From Cupriavidus sp. D384 (GTDB lineage Bacteria; Pseudomonadota; Gammaproteobacteria; Burkholderiales; Burkholderiaceae), in assembly GCF_001652915.1 (NCBI RefSeq), contig NZ_BBQI01000015.1, positions 1-54,089 of the forward strand: a stretch of 54,089 nucleotides of DNA, in the 5' to 3' direction. The translations under genes were made by a program, and so were the position numbers. How positions within the stretch are numbered: the stretch's first letter is position 1; every line of letters begins with the position of its first letter. This document shows, in pieces, positions 11,255 through 19,072 of the stretch. Under the pieces are notes generated by a model, which was given only the letters and a program-made list of their open reading frames with translations, made no database searches and was not told the DNA's origin.

Positions 11255-11784
11255 TGGCGTCGCCCGAAATCCTGCGCGACCTGCTGGGCCACTTCGGCAT
11301 GTTGTCGCTGCTGGCCGTGGGCGGTGGCGGCACGGTCATTCCCGACATGCACCGGTATCTGGTGGAAGCCAACCACTGGATGACCGACGAGCAGTTTGCC
11401 GCGCTCTATGCCATCTCGCAGGCGTCGCCGGGGCCGAATATCCTGTTCGTGGCACTGTTTGGCTGGCAGGTGGCCGGCGCCGCCGGTGCGTTTGCGTCGA
11501 TGCTTGGCATCTGCGGCCCGTCCAGCGTGATTGCGCTGGGCTTCGAGTACTTTGCCGGGCGCTCGCCGCACGCGGTCTGGCCGGGGCTGATCAAGCGCGG
11601 CCTGTCGGCGCTGACCATTGGCCTGCTGCTGTCGACGGGATGGGTGCTTGCCACCAGCGTAGACCATACCTGGACGGCCGTGGCGGTGACGCTGCTGACG
11701 GTGGGGTTGATGCTGAAGACGAAGATCCACCCGCTGCTGCTGGTGGCCCTCGGTGCGGGGGCAGGGTTGCTGGGGCTGGTGTAG
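11251..11784 (+). CDS. Chromate transporter, second half (short-chain ChrA)
   Basis: Partner of the preceding CHR protein, 177 residues. Start is ATG at 11251, overlapping the upstream stop by four bases; a second ATG follows immediately. The motif set mirrors the first half: LLAVGGGGTVIPDMHR in place of GFGGVLPF, and SQASPGPNILFVALFGW with the shared PGPN. About six hydrophobic segments are visible. The two halves differ enough to look like an ancient duplication, not a recent split of a long chrA, and no frameshift signature is seen. Probably forms an antiparallel heterodimer with its neighbour. Confidence 0.85.
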   Translation: MMASPEILRDLLGHFGMLSLLAVGGGGTVIPDMHRYLVEANHWMTDEQFAALYAISQASPGPNILFVALFGWQVAGAAGAFASMLGICGPSSVIALGFEYFAGRSPHAVWPGLIKRGLSALTIGLLLSTGWVLATSVDHTWTAVAVTLLTVGLMLKTKIHPLLLVALGAGAGLLGLV

Positions 11785-11814
11785 CCAGCCCCAGGGTCCA
11801 CGGTACGGCGAAGA

Positions 11815-12483
11815 TTACTTCAGCGGCAGCACCAGGATGCTCAGGGCCGCCGGCCGGGCGCGCATGGCCGCCAGCCAGCGCTCCAGGTTGGGCCGGGGCG
11901 CGTGCGGGACGGGCGTGCCCATCCAGCGATGCGCGGCACAGGCCAGCGAGATATCGGCCATCGTGAAGCGGTCGCCGCCGATGAATTCGCGGTCGGCCAG
12001 CGCGGCGTCCAGCATCTTCGCCAGCGGCTCGGTGCGCTCGCACGACTTGTCGATCACGGCCTGGTCGCGCTGGTCTTCGGGCGTGCGGACCATCTGCAGG
12101 AAGGCCTGCACCATGGCCGGGCTGAAGGTGGTGGTCTGCCAGTCCATCCAGCGGTCGGCCGATGCGCGTGCCTTGACGTCCGACGGCCACAGCGTGTCTT
12201 CGCCATAGCGCGCGCACAGGTAGCGCACGATCGCATTCGACTCCCACAGCACGAACGGCTCGCCGGCCACGTCGGTGTCGCGGAAATCCTCGATCACCGG
12301 GATCAGCCGGTTCGGATTCAGGCGCACATAGGCCTCGGCGTCGAGTTCGCCCTTGTGGTTGCCGATGTCGATGCGTTCGTGGTCAAGGTGCAGCTCGCGC
12401 GCGCACCAGACCACCTTCTGCACGTTGATCGACGACAGGCGGCCCCAGATACGCAGCATGGTTTGCGGCTCTTCCAGATCCAT
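11815..12483 (-). CDS. Glutathione S-transferase family protein
   Basis: Cytosolic protein of 222 residues. An N-terminal thioredoxin-fold half contains GRLSSINVQKVVWCAREL, the glutathione-site Ser-like region, then NRLIPVIED and ESNAIVRYLCARYG. The all-helical C-terminal half has FIGGDRFTMADISLACAAHRW, the conserved N-cap/hydrophobic staple region. ATG at 12483 is preceded by gaggaag at good spacing; MLRIWG eight codons later is the alternative. It is last in the minus-strand run led by the VOC gene and lies 14 bases after the aminotransferase. Substrate unknown; it may conjugate an electrophile made by the upstream enzymes. Confidence 0.88.
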   Translation of the reverse strand: MDLEEPQTMLRIWGRLSSINVQKVVWCARELHLDHERIDIGNHKGELDAEAYVRLNPNRLIPVIEDFRDTDVAGEPFVLWESNAIVRYLCARYGEDTLWPSDVKARASADRWMDWQTTTFSPAMVQAFLQMVRTPEDQRDQAVIDKSCERTEPLAKMLDAALADREFIGGDRFTMADISLACAAHRWMGTPVPHAPRPNLERWLAAMRARPAALSILVLPLK

Positions 12484-12497
12484 GTCGGCGGTCTTCC

Positions 12498-13685
12498 TCA
12501 GGCTGCGCGCGGTTGCGGGTCGGCCTTGGCGATGGCTTCGCGGAACAGCTCGCCCAGGATCGACACGCCCTGTTCGATGCGTTCCTGCGGCACCGTCACA
12601 AAGGCCAGGCGCAGCGTGTTCATGCGCGGGTTGCCGGCATAGAACGGCGCGCCGGGCACGTAGGCCACGTTGCGGCGCACCGCTTCTTCGAGGATCGTCA
12701 TGCTGTTCAGGCCTTCCGGCAGTTCCACCCAGATGAACATGCCGCCTTCGGGCGCGTTCCAGGTCACGCCGGCCGGCATGTGGCGCTTGAGGGCGTCCAG
12801 CATGTAGGCGCACTGCTTGCCGTAGAGTTCGCGGATGGTCGGGATGTGGGTCTCCAGCAGGCCGTCCTTGACCGTCTCGTAGGCAATGCGCTGCGTGAAG
12901 GTGGGCGTGTGCAGGTCCGATGCCTGCTTGGCCTGGCACAGCTTGAAATGCAGTTCGGGCGGGGCGATCACAAAGCCCAGGCGCATGCCGGGCGCCAGGA
13001 TCTTCGAGAACGAGCCCATGTAGATCACGCCGTCCGGGTTCATCGACAGCAGCGTCGGCAGCGTGCTGCCGGTATAGCTCAGCTCGCCGTACGGATCGTC
13101 TTCCACCAGCAGGATGCCCAGTTCCTGCGCACGCTTGACCAGCGCCTGGCGGCGCTCCAGCGGCAGGCGGCGGCCCGTGGGGTTCTGGAAGTTCGGCAGC
13201 GCGTACAGGAAGCGCGCGTTGGCGGTCAGTTCGGCCGTCAGCGCCTCGGGGATCAGGCCGTTTTCATCGGACGGGATCGACACGAATTCCGGCTCGAACA
13301 GCGAGAACGCCTGCAGCGCGCCCAGGTAGCTCGGCGTTTCCACCAGCACCGGGCTGCCCGGGTCGATCATGATCTTGGCAATCAGGTCCAGCGCCTGCTG
13401 CGAACCGGTGGTGATCAGCACACGCTCCACGCCCACGTTGTAGCGCTTTGCCACGAATTCGCGCAGCGGCAGATAACCTTCGGTGGCGGCGTACTGCAGC
13501 GCGCCCTGGGGGTTATCCGCGAATACACGGGCCACAGCCGCTTCCATGGCCGCTACCGGGAACGACGCCGGGGAGGGCAGGCCGCCGGCGAAGGAAATGA
13601 CTTCCGGACGCTCGGTGACTTTCAGGATTTCGCGGATGGCCGAGCTGGTCAGTTGCTGCGCCCGGCGGGAGATGGCCCATTTCAT
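12498..13685 (-). CDS. PLP-dependent class I/II aminotransferase (2-aminoadipate transaminase-like)
   Basis: Fold-type I aminotransferase of 395 residues. VISFAGGLPSPASFP opens the fold. The cofactor site shows GSQQALDLI (phosphate), NFQNPTGRRL (Asn ring contact), EDDPYGEL (Asp with pyridine N) and Lys228 in SFSKILAPGMRLGF, which forms the internal aldimine. This KAT/LysN-like subgroup accepts alpha-aminoadipate, kynurenine or aromatic and branched substrates. It contains no GntR domain, unlike the MocR regulator upstream. It follows ridA by 93 bases with an intervening 22-base inverted repeat, and the GST gene follows by 14 bases. Amino-acid specificity is not readable. Confidence 0.9.
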   Translation of the reverse strand: MKWAISRRAQQLTSSAIREILKVTERPEVISFAGGLPSPASFPVAAMEAAVARVFADNPQGALQYAATEGYLPLREFVAKRYNVGVERVLITTGSQQALDLIAKIMIDPGSPVLVETPSYLGALQAFSLFEPEFVSIPSDENGLIPEALTAELTANARFLYALPNFQNPTGRRLPLERRQALVKRAQELGILLVEDDPYGELSYTGSTLPTLLSMNPDGVIYMGSFSKILAPGMRLGFVIAPPELHFKLCQAKQASDLHTPTFTQRIAYETVKDGLLETHIPTIRELYGKQCAYMLDALKRHMPAGVTWNAPEGGMFIWVELPEGLNSMTILEEAVRRNVAYVPGAPFYAGNPRMNTLRLAFVTVPQERIEQGVSILGELFREAIAKADPQPRAA

Positions 13686-13713
13686 GATTGGTCTCGTGGT
13701 GGGGGAATTCAGG

Positions 13714-13735
13714 GGCAGGGCCCGCGGGCCCTGCC
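13714..13735. repeat. Perfect 11-bp inverted repeat between ridA and aminotransferase genes
   Basis: Arms ggcagggcccg / cgggccctgcc are contiguous, so a real hairpin would use the outer 8-9 pairs. No T-run follows on the minus strand. It lies about 30 bases upstream of the aminotransferase start and may be an operator, a processing hairpin or a pause site splitting the operon. Confidence 0.5.
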
Positions 13736-13778
13736 TATGTCTCTAATACGTGTGGTCTGCAGGGTACGGCTTCAGGTT

Positions 13779-14231
13779 TCAGATCTCGACGATCATCTCG
13801 ATCTCGACGCAGGCGCCCAGCGGAATCTGCGCCACGCCAAAGGCGCTGCGGGCGTGCTTGCCCTTTTCGCCGAACACTTCGACCAGGAATTCGGAGCAGC
13901 CGTTGGTCACCAGGTGCTGTTCGGTAAATTCCTGCGTGGAGTTCACCAGGCTCATCACCTTGACCACACGCTTGACGCGGTTCAGGTCGCCAATATGGCC
14001 GTGCAGCGTTGCCAGCAGGTCGATGGCGATGCTGCGCGCGGCCTGCTGGCCGGTGGCGGTGTCGATATCCTTGCCAAGCTTGCCAGCCCAGGGCTTGCCG
14101 TCGCGGCGGGCGATATGGCCCGACAGGAAGACGGTGTTGCCGGTGGTCGCGGCCATCACATAGGCAGCGGCGGGGGCGCCGGCGGTGGGCAGTTCCACGC
14201 CGAGTTTGGCAAGGGTGTCGTAGACGGACAT
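13779..14231 (-). CDS. RidA family reactive-intermediate deaminase
   Basis: YjgF/YER057c/UK114 fold protein of 150 residues. RidA proteins hydrolyse 2-aminoacrylate and related enamines/imines released by PLP enzymes, protecting those enzymes. Visible are VFLSGHIARRDGK, the central helix QQAARSIAIDLLATL, Arg128 in HARSAFGV (the conserved carboxylate-binding Arg position) and the C-terminal IPLGACVEIEMIVEI. It is longer than canonical 128-residue RidA and closer to other Rid subgroups, so activity may differ. It lies 13 bases after the EamA gene and before a PLP aminotransferase, fitting a role in clearing reactive imines. Confidence 0.9.
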   Translation of the reverse strand: MSVYDTLAKLGVELPTAGAPAAAYVMAATTGNTVFLSGHIARRDGKPWAGKLGKDIDTATGQQAARSIAIDLLATLHGHIGDLNRVKRVVKVMSLVNSTQEFTEQHLVTNGCSEFLVEVFGEKGKHARSAFGVAQIPLGACVEIEMIVEI

Positions 14232-14244
14232 GCGGTGACTCCTG

Positions 14245-15216
14245 TCAGTGAATGCGTCCTGGAAGAACGGGGGGCGTTTCTCCGGCCACGGGGGCCGGCG
14301 GCGAGGCGGGTGCCGTGTTGCGCACGGCGGCGCGTCGGCCGATGGCTACCACGGCGATCACCGCCACTGCAAAAGCGACGGTGGCGGCATCGAGGGGCTC
14401 GGCCAGGATCACGGCGCCGCCCGCCAGCGTGAGGAACGGCTGCAGCAATTGTATCTGGCCTACGCGGGCCACGCCGCCTTTTGCAAGGCCCGCGTACCAG
14501 AACAGAAAGCCGATGAACATCGAAAAGATCGACACATAGGCCATGCCGGCCCATGCCCGCGGCGAGGCGGCGGCGATTTCGCCGGCATGCTCCAGTGTCA
14601 GCCACGCCACCACCGGCACCAGCACCGGCAGCGACACCACCAGCGCCCACGAGATCGTCTCCAGCCCGCCCAGCTCGCGCGACAGCTTGCCGCCTTCGGC
14701 ATAGCCAAGTGCGCCCAGCACCACGGCCAGGAACAGGAACCAGTCGGCATGCTGCAGGCCGCCGGCCCCTTGCCACAGGGCAAAGCCGACCACCAGGGCG
14801 CTGCCGGCCAGCGCCGACAGCCAGAATCCGGTCGACGGGCGCTCGTTGCCGAACCAGGCCGCGAACACGGCCGTGGCCAGCGGCAGCAGCCCGATCACGA
14901 TGGCACCGTGCGCGGCCGGCACTTCACGCATCGCCAGCGAGGAAAACACCGGAAAGCCCACCACCACCCCCAGCGCGGTCACGGCAAGCCGCAGCCATTG
15001 GCGCCCGCGCGGGCGCTTTGCCGGTGCCAGCGCGCCGCGCGCCGACAGCAGCGCCAGCGCCAGCACGGCAGCGATCACGGCCCGGGCCAGCGCCACGAAC
15101 GTGGCATCCAGTTCGGCCACGGCCATGCGCGTGAACGGCAGCGTCTGGCTGAAGATCGCCACGCCGACAAAGCCCAGCAGCATGCCGCCGGAATGAGGGG
15201 AGGGGTTCTGGCTCAT
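14245..15216 (-). CDS. EamA-family (DMT) transporter
   Basis: Inner-membrane protein of 323 residues with about ten hydrophobic segments in two EamA repeats. Recognisable stretches are GFVGVAIFSQTLPFTRMAV, AAHGAIVIGLLPLATAVFA and the second repeat ending in LLQPFLTLAGGAVILAEPLD. DMT members of this kind often export amino acids or metabolites (RhaT/YddG/RarD group). Start set at MSQNPSPHS at 15216, 17 bases after the LysE stop; the open frame continues upstream through the LysE gene but without membrane character. No strong ribosome site, suggesting coupling to the upstream gene. Confidence 0.88.
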   Translation of the reverse strand: MSQNPSPHSGGMLLGFVGVAIFSQTLPFTRMAVAELDATFVALARAVIAAVLALALLSARGALAPAKRPRGRQWLRLAVTALGVVVGFPVFSSLAMREVPAAHGAIVIGLLPLATAVFAAWFGNERPSTGFWLSALAGSALVVGFALWQGAGGLQHADWFLFLAVVLGALGYAEGGKLSRELGGLETISWALVVSLPVLVPVVAWLTLEHAGEIAAASPRAWAGMAYVSIFSMFIGFLFWYAGLAKGGVARVGQIQLLQPFLTLAGGAVILAEPLDAATVAFAVAVIAVVAIGRRAAVRNTAPASPPAPVAGETPPVLPGRIH

Positions 15217-15233
15217 GATATTCAGGGGGCGCG

Positions 15234-15875
15234 TCAGTGAGGGTGTGCGGCGGCCACGGCCATCCACAGGGCGGTCAGCGCCAGCGCCAGCCCCATCGCG
15301 CCGTTGAACCAGCGCACGCGGCTGCCCTGCATCAGCCACTGCCGCAGCGATGCGCCCAGCACGCCATAGGCGCCGTTGCTGAAAAAGCCGAAGGCGGCAA
15401 ACAGCGTGCTGACCAGCAGCACCCGCTGGGTCAGCGACGGCGCGTTGTCCATGTACGACGCGGCCACGGCCAGCGCCATCATCCATGCCTTGATGTTGGC
15501 GAACTGCATGGCAATCGATTGCCAGACGTTCATCGGCTTGAGCACGTTCTTTTCCGCCAGCGACGTGCTGCGCGCAATGCGCAGCGCCAGCCACAGCAGG
15601 TACAGCACGCCCACCACGCGAATGGCCGCTGCCAGCATCGGGCTGGCCAGGATCAGCGCACCCACGCCCGTGGCGCATAGCGCGATGATGCTGGCAAAGC
15701 CGACCGATACGCCGATGCAATGCGGCAGCGTGGCGCGCAGGCCAAAGTTGGCGCCGGTCACGGCCGCCACGGTGGTGTTCGGGCCGGGGGTAAAGGCGCC
15801 CACTGCCAGCAGCGTCACCAATGCCAGGAACTGGGCCATCGACAGGCCCGTGAGCCAGGTTTCCATGCCGGTCAT
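15234..15875 (-). CDS. LysE/RhtB-family amino-acid exporter
   Basis: Inner-membrane exporter of 213 residues with about six hydrophobic segments. The family motif is clear at the N-terminus: VGAFTPGPNTTVAAVTGANFGLRATLPHCIG, shown here in part, with the P-G-P-N loop of LysE/RhtB proteins. Members export lysine, homoserine, threonine or other amino acids. The start overlaps the end of the alaX gene by four bases (ATGA), indicating coupling; METW four residues in is an alternative start. Together with the EamA protein downstream this unit contains two predicted amino-acid or metabolite exporters. Confidence 0.9.
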   Translation of the reverse strand: MTGMETWLTGLSMAQFLALVTLLAVGAFTPGPNTTVAAVTGANFGLRATLPHCIGVSVGFASIIALCATGVGALILASPMLAAAIRVVGVLYLLWLALRIARSTSLAEKNVLKPMNVWQSIAMQFANIKAWMMALAVAASYMDNAPSLTQRVLLVSTLFAAFGFFSNGAYGVLGASLRQWLMQGSRVRWFNGAMGLALALTALWMAVAAAHPH

Positions 15876-16588
15876 GCGAAGTTGACGACCACGCGCCGGT
15901 TGGTGCGGCTCTTTTTCTCGATCTTGGTCACGACCATCGCGCCAATCTCGCCGGTATTGGCTACGTGCGTGCCGCCGCAGGGCTGGCGGTCCACACCGGG
16001 AATCTCGACGATACGGATCGTCGATGTACCCGCCGGCGGCGCCGCGCCCACGGTGCGCACCAGGCCGGGCTGGGCGGCCAGTTGCCCGGGCGTGATGCGG
16101 TCGATGTTGACCGGCGTTTTCGCGTCGATCAGTGCGTTCAGCTGTTCGGTCAGCACGGCCTTGTCCAGCGTCGATTCGGGCAGGTCGAAGTCAATGCGTG
16201 CCGAATCGGGCGAGATGCTGCAGCCCGTGACCGGCACCGGGATCAGCGACCCCAGCAGATGCAGGCAGGTGTGCAGGCGCATCAGCCGGTGGCGCCGGGC
16301 CCAGTCGATCCTGACCTCGACGCGGTCGCCCACGGCCAGCGCGGGCGCATCGGCGGCGGGCACGTGCAGGATGCGGGTGCGGTCATCGGCATAGACCGTG
16401 TCGGTCAGCGCCACTACACGGCCATCGGCGGTGCCCAGCGTGCCGGTGTCGCCGGCTTGTCCGCCGCTGCGCGCGTAGCAGACGGTCTGGTCGAGTTCGA
16501 TGCCGGCGTCGCTCACCGCCACCACGGTGGCCTGGCAGTGGTCGAGATACGCGTCGTCGTCGAAGCGCTTGGCGGTCGTGGCGGACAT
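15872..16588 (-). CDS. Alanyl-tRNA editing protein (AlaX-M-like)
   Basis: Free-standing trans-editing factor of 238 residues, homologous to the editing and C-Ala-adjacent region of alanyl-tRNA synthetase. AlaX proteins deacylate Ser-tRNA(Ala) and some Gly-tRNA(Ala). The zinc site is complete: His106 and His110 in LHTCLHLL, Cys204 and His208 in QPCGGTHVAN. An N-terminal beta-barrel-like part contains CYARSGGQAGDTG, the conserved glycine-rich editing motif. Its place between a VOC protein and two amino-acid exporters under a MocR regulator suggests it is made when an Ala-mimicking amino acid such as serine accumulates. That is inference. Confidence 0.9.
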   Translation of the reverse strand: MSATTAKRFDDDAYLDHCQATVVAVSDAGIELDQTVCYARSGGQAGDTGTLGTADGRVVALTDTVYADDRTRILHVPAADAPALAVGDRVEVRIDWARRHRLMRLHTCLHLLGSLIPVPVTGCSISPDSARIDFDLPESTLDKAVLTEQLNALIDAKTPVNIDRITPGQLAAQPGLVRTVGAAPPAGTSTIRIVEIPGVDRQPCGGTHVANTGEIGAMVVTKIEKKSRTNRRVVVNFA

Positions 16589-16637
16589 CGGGGGGGGGCT
16601 CCTGTGGTGTGTCTTGTCGGGTCTTGTTCTGTTTGGA

Positions 16638-17315
16638 TCAGCGCAGGGTCTTGATGCCCGCTGGGGTATCGATATCGGCCGTCAGCAGCGGCGGCCCATC
16701 GGTCTGGTCGATCTCGATCAGGTCCGTGGCGCCAATCCAGGCCAGGCCCTGCCGCAGCAGTTCCGCTTGCGGATGCTGGCCGCGCAGCCGGCGCAGGGCC
16801 AGATCCTGGCGCGGCAGGCTGATGCCGGGGTGGTTGGCTACATCCCACTGGATCAGCGTCGGAAACAGGCCGTCGCCAGCGCTGGCCGCCTCGCCATGCC
16901 ACGCGGGCAGGCTGCCGTCTTCGGGCACCGTCAGGCGCCAGTGCAGCGCCCCCCGATCCATCGGAATGGCCGGGGCGATGCGATCCGGGTACTGCGACTG
17001 CCAGCGCGACAGGTCGGCAGGGCGCTCGACCCGGGCCGCCCAGTGCGCCAGGAACGGGCCATCGCGCAGGCGCTGCTGCATCAGGTCGCTGTCCAGGCCG
17101 AACCAGCGCGCACGGTCTGGAGCCGCGGCCGCCGGGTCGATGGCGATCACTTCTAGGTACATCCCGCCGAACAGGCCCAGCACGCGGTTGTGCGTGCCCA
17201 TGCGCGGGTGGGCGCCGCCGCCTTGCGGGGCGATGCCAAGCAGGTTGGCGACATGCCCGGTGCCCGACTCCAGGTCGGGGGCGGCAATCACGAGGTGGTC
17301 AATGGCGAGTTTCAT
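16638..17315 (-). CDS. VOC-family glyoxalase-like protein
   Basis: Protein of 225 residues. The N-terminal KLAIDHLVIAAPDLESG is the typical first beta-alpha unit of a vicinal-oxygen-chelate module with His7 as a likely metal ligand. GTHNRVLGLFGGMYLEVIAIDP provides the second strand region with the metal-binding Glu, as in the Glyoxalase_3 group. The rest is divergent, and the reaction is unknown. It is the first gene of the minus-strand run, 26 bases from the TACAGT repeat region and divergent from the MocR regulator, so it is the most likely direct target of that regulator. AlaX follows after 49 bases. Confidence 0.75.
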   Translation of the reverse strand: MKLAIDHLVIAAPDLESGTGHVANLLGIAPQGGGAHPRMGTHNRVLGLFGGMYLEVIAIDPAAAAPDRARWFGLDSDLMQQRLRDGPFLAHWAARVERPADLSRWQSQYPDRIAPAIPMDRGALHWRLTVPEDGSLPAWHGEAASAGDGLFPTLIQWDVANHPGISLPRQDLALRRLRGQHPQAELLRQGLAWIGATDLIEIDQTDGPPLLTADIDTPAGIKTLR

Positions 17316-17340
17316 CGTTGGTTGATGGTAGTCAAGCTTG

Positions 17341-17385
17341 TCGGTACAGTACCGATACAGTTCAGCAAATCGTCTTCAGTACAGT
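17341..17385. promoter_or_regulatory. Candidate MocR operator: palindrome plus three TACAGT repeats
   Basis: The 84-bp divergent region contains a perfect 7+1+7 palindrome at 17341-17355 (arms tcggtac and gtaccga around a) and direct repeats TACAGT at 17345, 17356 and 17380. Spacings are 11 and 24 bases, the same helix face for roughly one and two turns. MocR/PdxR-type regulators are known to bind such mixed direct and inverted repeats in divergent promoters. The repeats end 15 bases before the regulator ATG. Confidence 0.6.
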
Positions 17386-17399
17386 TGCGGGAGCGCCAC

Positions 17400-18956
17400 A
17401 TGGAAGGCAACCAGAAAAATCGCCACGGCGAAAGTGATAGTGCCTCAAATGTCACATCGGGTACCGCAGCGGGCGGAGGCACGCGCCCGCTGCGGCTGGT
17501 GATGCCGGCGGCGGGCCATCCGCAACTGCCCGATCCGATCCCGTCGGCCCAGATGACGCTGGTGGAGCAGCTGACCGAATGGGCGCGGCTGCGCATCGAC
17601 GAACGGGTGTTCCGGGCGGGCATGCGCATGCCGTCGATCCGCCAGCTGGCGTCGGAAAAGGGCATCTCGCGCTTTACCGTGGTGGAAGCCTACGAGCGCC
17701 TGGTGGCGCTGGGCTACCTGGAATCGCGGCGCGGTTCGGGGTTCTACGTGCGCGACCGCCTGCCGCATCCGTCGGTGGCAGCCCCGCTGGCCTCGCCGGC
17801 CATCCGCAATGTCGATGTCACGTGGCTGCTGCGCAGCATGTTCCACTCGGCGGAAAGCCACAAGGCGCCGGGCTGGGGATTCCTGCCTACCGAATGGCTC
17901 GATGGCGAACTGCTGTCGGGGGCCATGCGCAGCCTGGGCCGGCAGCCCGGCGGGCATTTCCTGTCCAGCGGCACGCCGATGGGCTTCCTGCCGCTGCGGC
18001 AGCAACTGCGCACGCGGCTGGAGGAACTGGAAATCGGCGTCACCCCCGACCAGATCGTGATGACATCGGGCATCACCCAGGCCTTCGACCTGATTGCGCG
18101 CCAGTTCCTGCAACCTGGCGATACCGTGGTGGTCGGCGACCCGGCCTGGTTCGTGATGTTTGCCCGCTTTGCCACGCAGGGTGCCAATGTGATTGGCGTG
18201 CCCTATACGGCCGATGGCCCCGACCTGGAGGCGCTGGAGCACATCGCCCAGGCGCATCGGCCCAGGCTGGTCGTGGTCAATTCGGTGCTGCACAACCCAA
18301 CGGGCACGTCGCTGTCGGCCGCGCGGGCGTTCCGGCTGCTGCAACTGGCCGAGCAATATGACTTCACGATTGTCGAGGACGACATCTATTGCGACCTGTG
18401 CCCGCCGGGCCATGCCGCGACGCGGCTGGCCAGCCTGGACCAGCTCAAGCGGGTGATCTACCTGGGCAGCTTTTCGAAGACGCTGGCCGCCAACCTGCGC
18501 GTGGGCTTTATCGCCGCCAGCCCGGAACTGGCCGTGACATTGACCGACAGCAAACTGGTGACGGGCATGGCGACGCCGGAAATCAACGAACGCGTGGTCT
18601 ACAAGGTGCTGACCGAGGGGCATTACCGCAAGCACACCGAGCGCGTGCGGGTGCGGCTGGACCGTGCCCGCGACGAGACGCGCGAGCAGCTGGAGCGGCT
18701 GGGGCTGCGCATCTTCCCGGGGCAGGTGGCCGGCATGTACCTGTGGGCCGATACCGGCGTGGATACCAATGTCATTGCTACGGCCGGGCACGAGGAAGGC
18801 TACCTGTTTGCCCCGGGCAGCCTGTTTTCGCCATCGCAGATGCCATCGACCTGGACCCGCTTCAACATCGCCAGCAGCACCGATCCGGGCATGCTGCGCT
18901 TTCTGGCCGGCCAGATGGAGCGCCTGTCCGGCCTGCCGGCAGGCTCCGGCATCTGA
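17400..18956 (+). CDS. MocR-type PLP-dependent transcriptional regulator
   Basis: GntR/aminotransferase hybrid of 518 residues. The winged helix-turn-helix occupies about 60-120: RMPSIRQLASEKGISRFTVV and EAYERLVALGYLESRRGSG. A linker leads to a fold-type I aminotransferase domain from about 145 with TSGITQAFDLI, NSVLHNPTGTSL, EDDIYCDL and PLP-lysine Lys360 in SFSKTLAANLRVGF. MocR proteins sense PLP or PLP-amino acid adducts and regulate divergent genes. ATG at 17400 is preceded by gcgggagcg; longer in-frame starts would overlap the VOC gene. Its probable targets are the seven minus-strand genes from 17315 down to 11815, and itself. Confidence 0.92.
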   Translation: MEGNQKNRHGESDSASNVTSGTAAGGGTRPLRLVMPAAGHPQLPDPIPSAQMTLVEQLTEWARLRIDERVFRAGMRMPSIRQLASEKGISRFTVVEAYERLVALGYLESRRGSGFYVRDRLPHPSVAAPLASPAIRNVDVTWLLRSMFHSAESHKAPGWGFLPTEWLDGELLSGAMRSLGRQPGGHFLSSGTPMGFLPLRQQLRTRLEELEIGVTPDQIVMTSGITQAFDLIARQFLQPGDTVVVGDPAWFVMFARFATQGANVIGVPYTADGPDLEALEHIAQAHRPRLVVVNSVLHNPTGTSLSAARAFRLLQLAEQYDFTIVEDDIYCDLCPPGHAATRLASLDQLKRVIYLGSFSKTLAANLRVGFIAASPELAVTLTDSKLVTGMATPEINERVVYKVLTEGHYRKHTERVRVRLDRARDETREQLERLGLRIFPGQVAGMYLWADTGVDTNVIATAGHEEGYLFAPGSLFSPSQMPSTWTRFNIASSTDPGMLRFLAGQMERLSGLPAGSGI

Positions 18957-18972
18957 GCACCGGGGCGGGGGG

Positions 18973-19000
18973 TTGAAAATGCCCCGTCCCGTCCCTATTT
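18973..19000 (+). promoter_or_regulatory. Sigma-32-like heat-shock promoter of htpG
   Basis: TTGAAA at 18973-18978, a 14-base spacer, then CCCTATTT at 18993-19000. This matches the RpoH consensus (CTTGAAA, 13-17 bases, CCCCATnT) at seven of eight -10 positions. It lies 73 bases before the htpG start. htpG is a classic RpoH target. Confidence 0.65.
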
Positions 19001-19072
19001 CCTTCGCCATCGACCCGCTCCGGACACACGGGGCAGGGCACCTTGCGCATAGATCCGTTTAAGAGGAGAACC

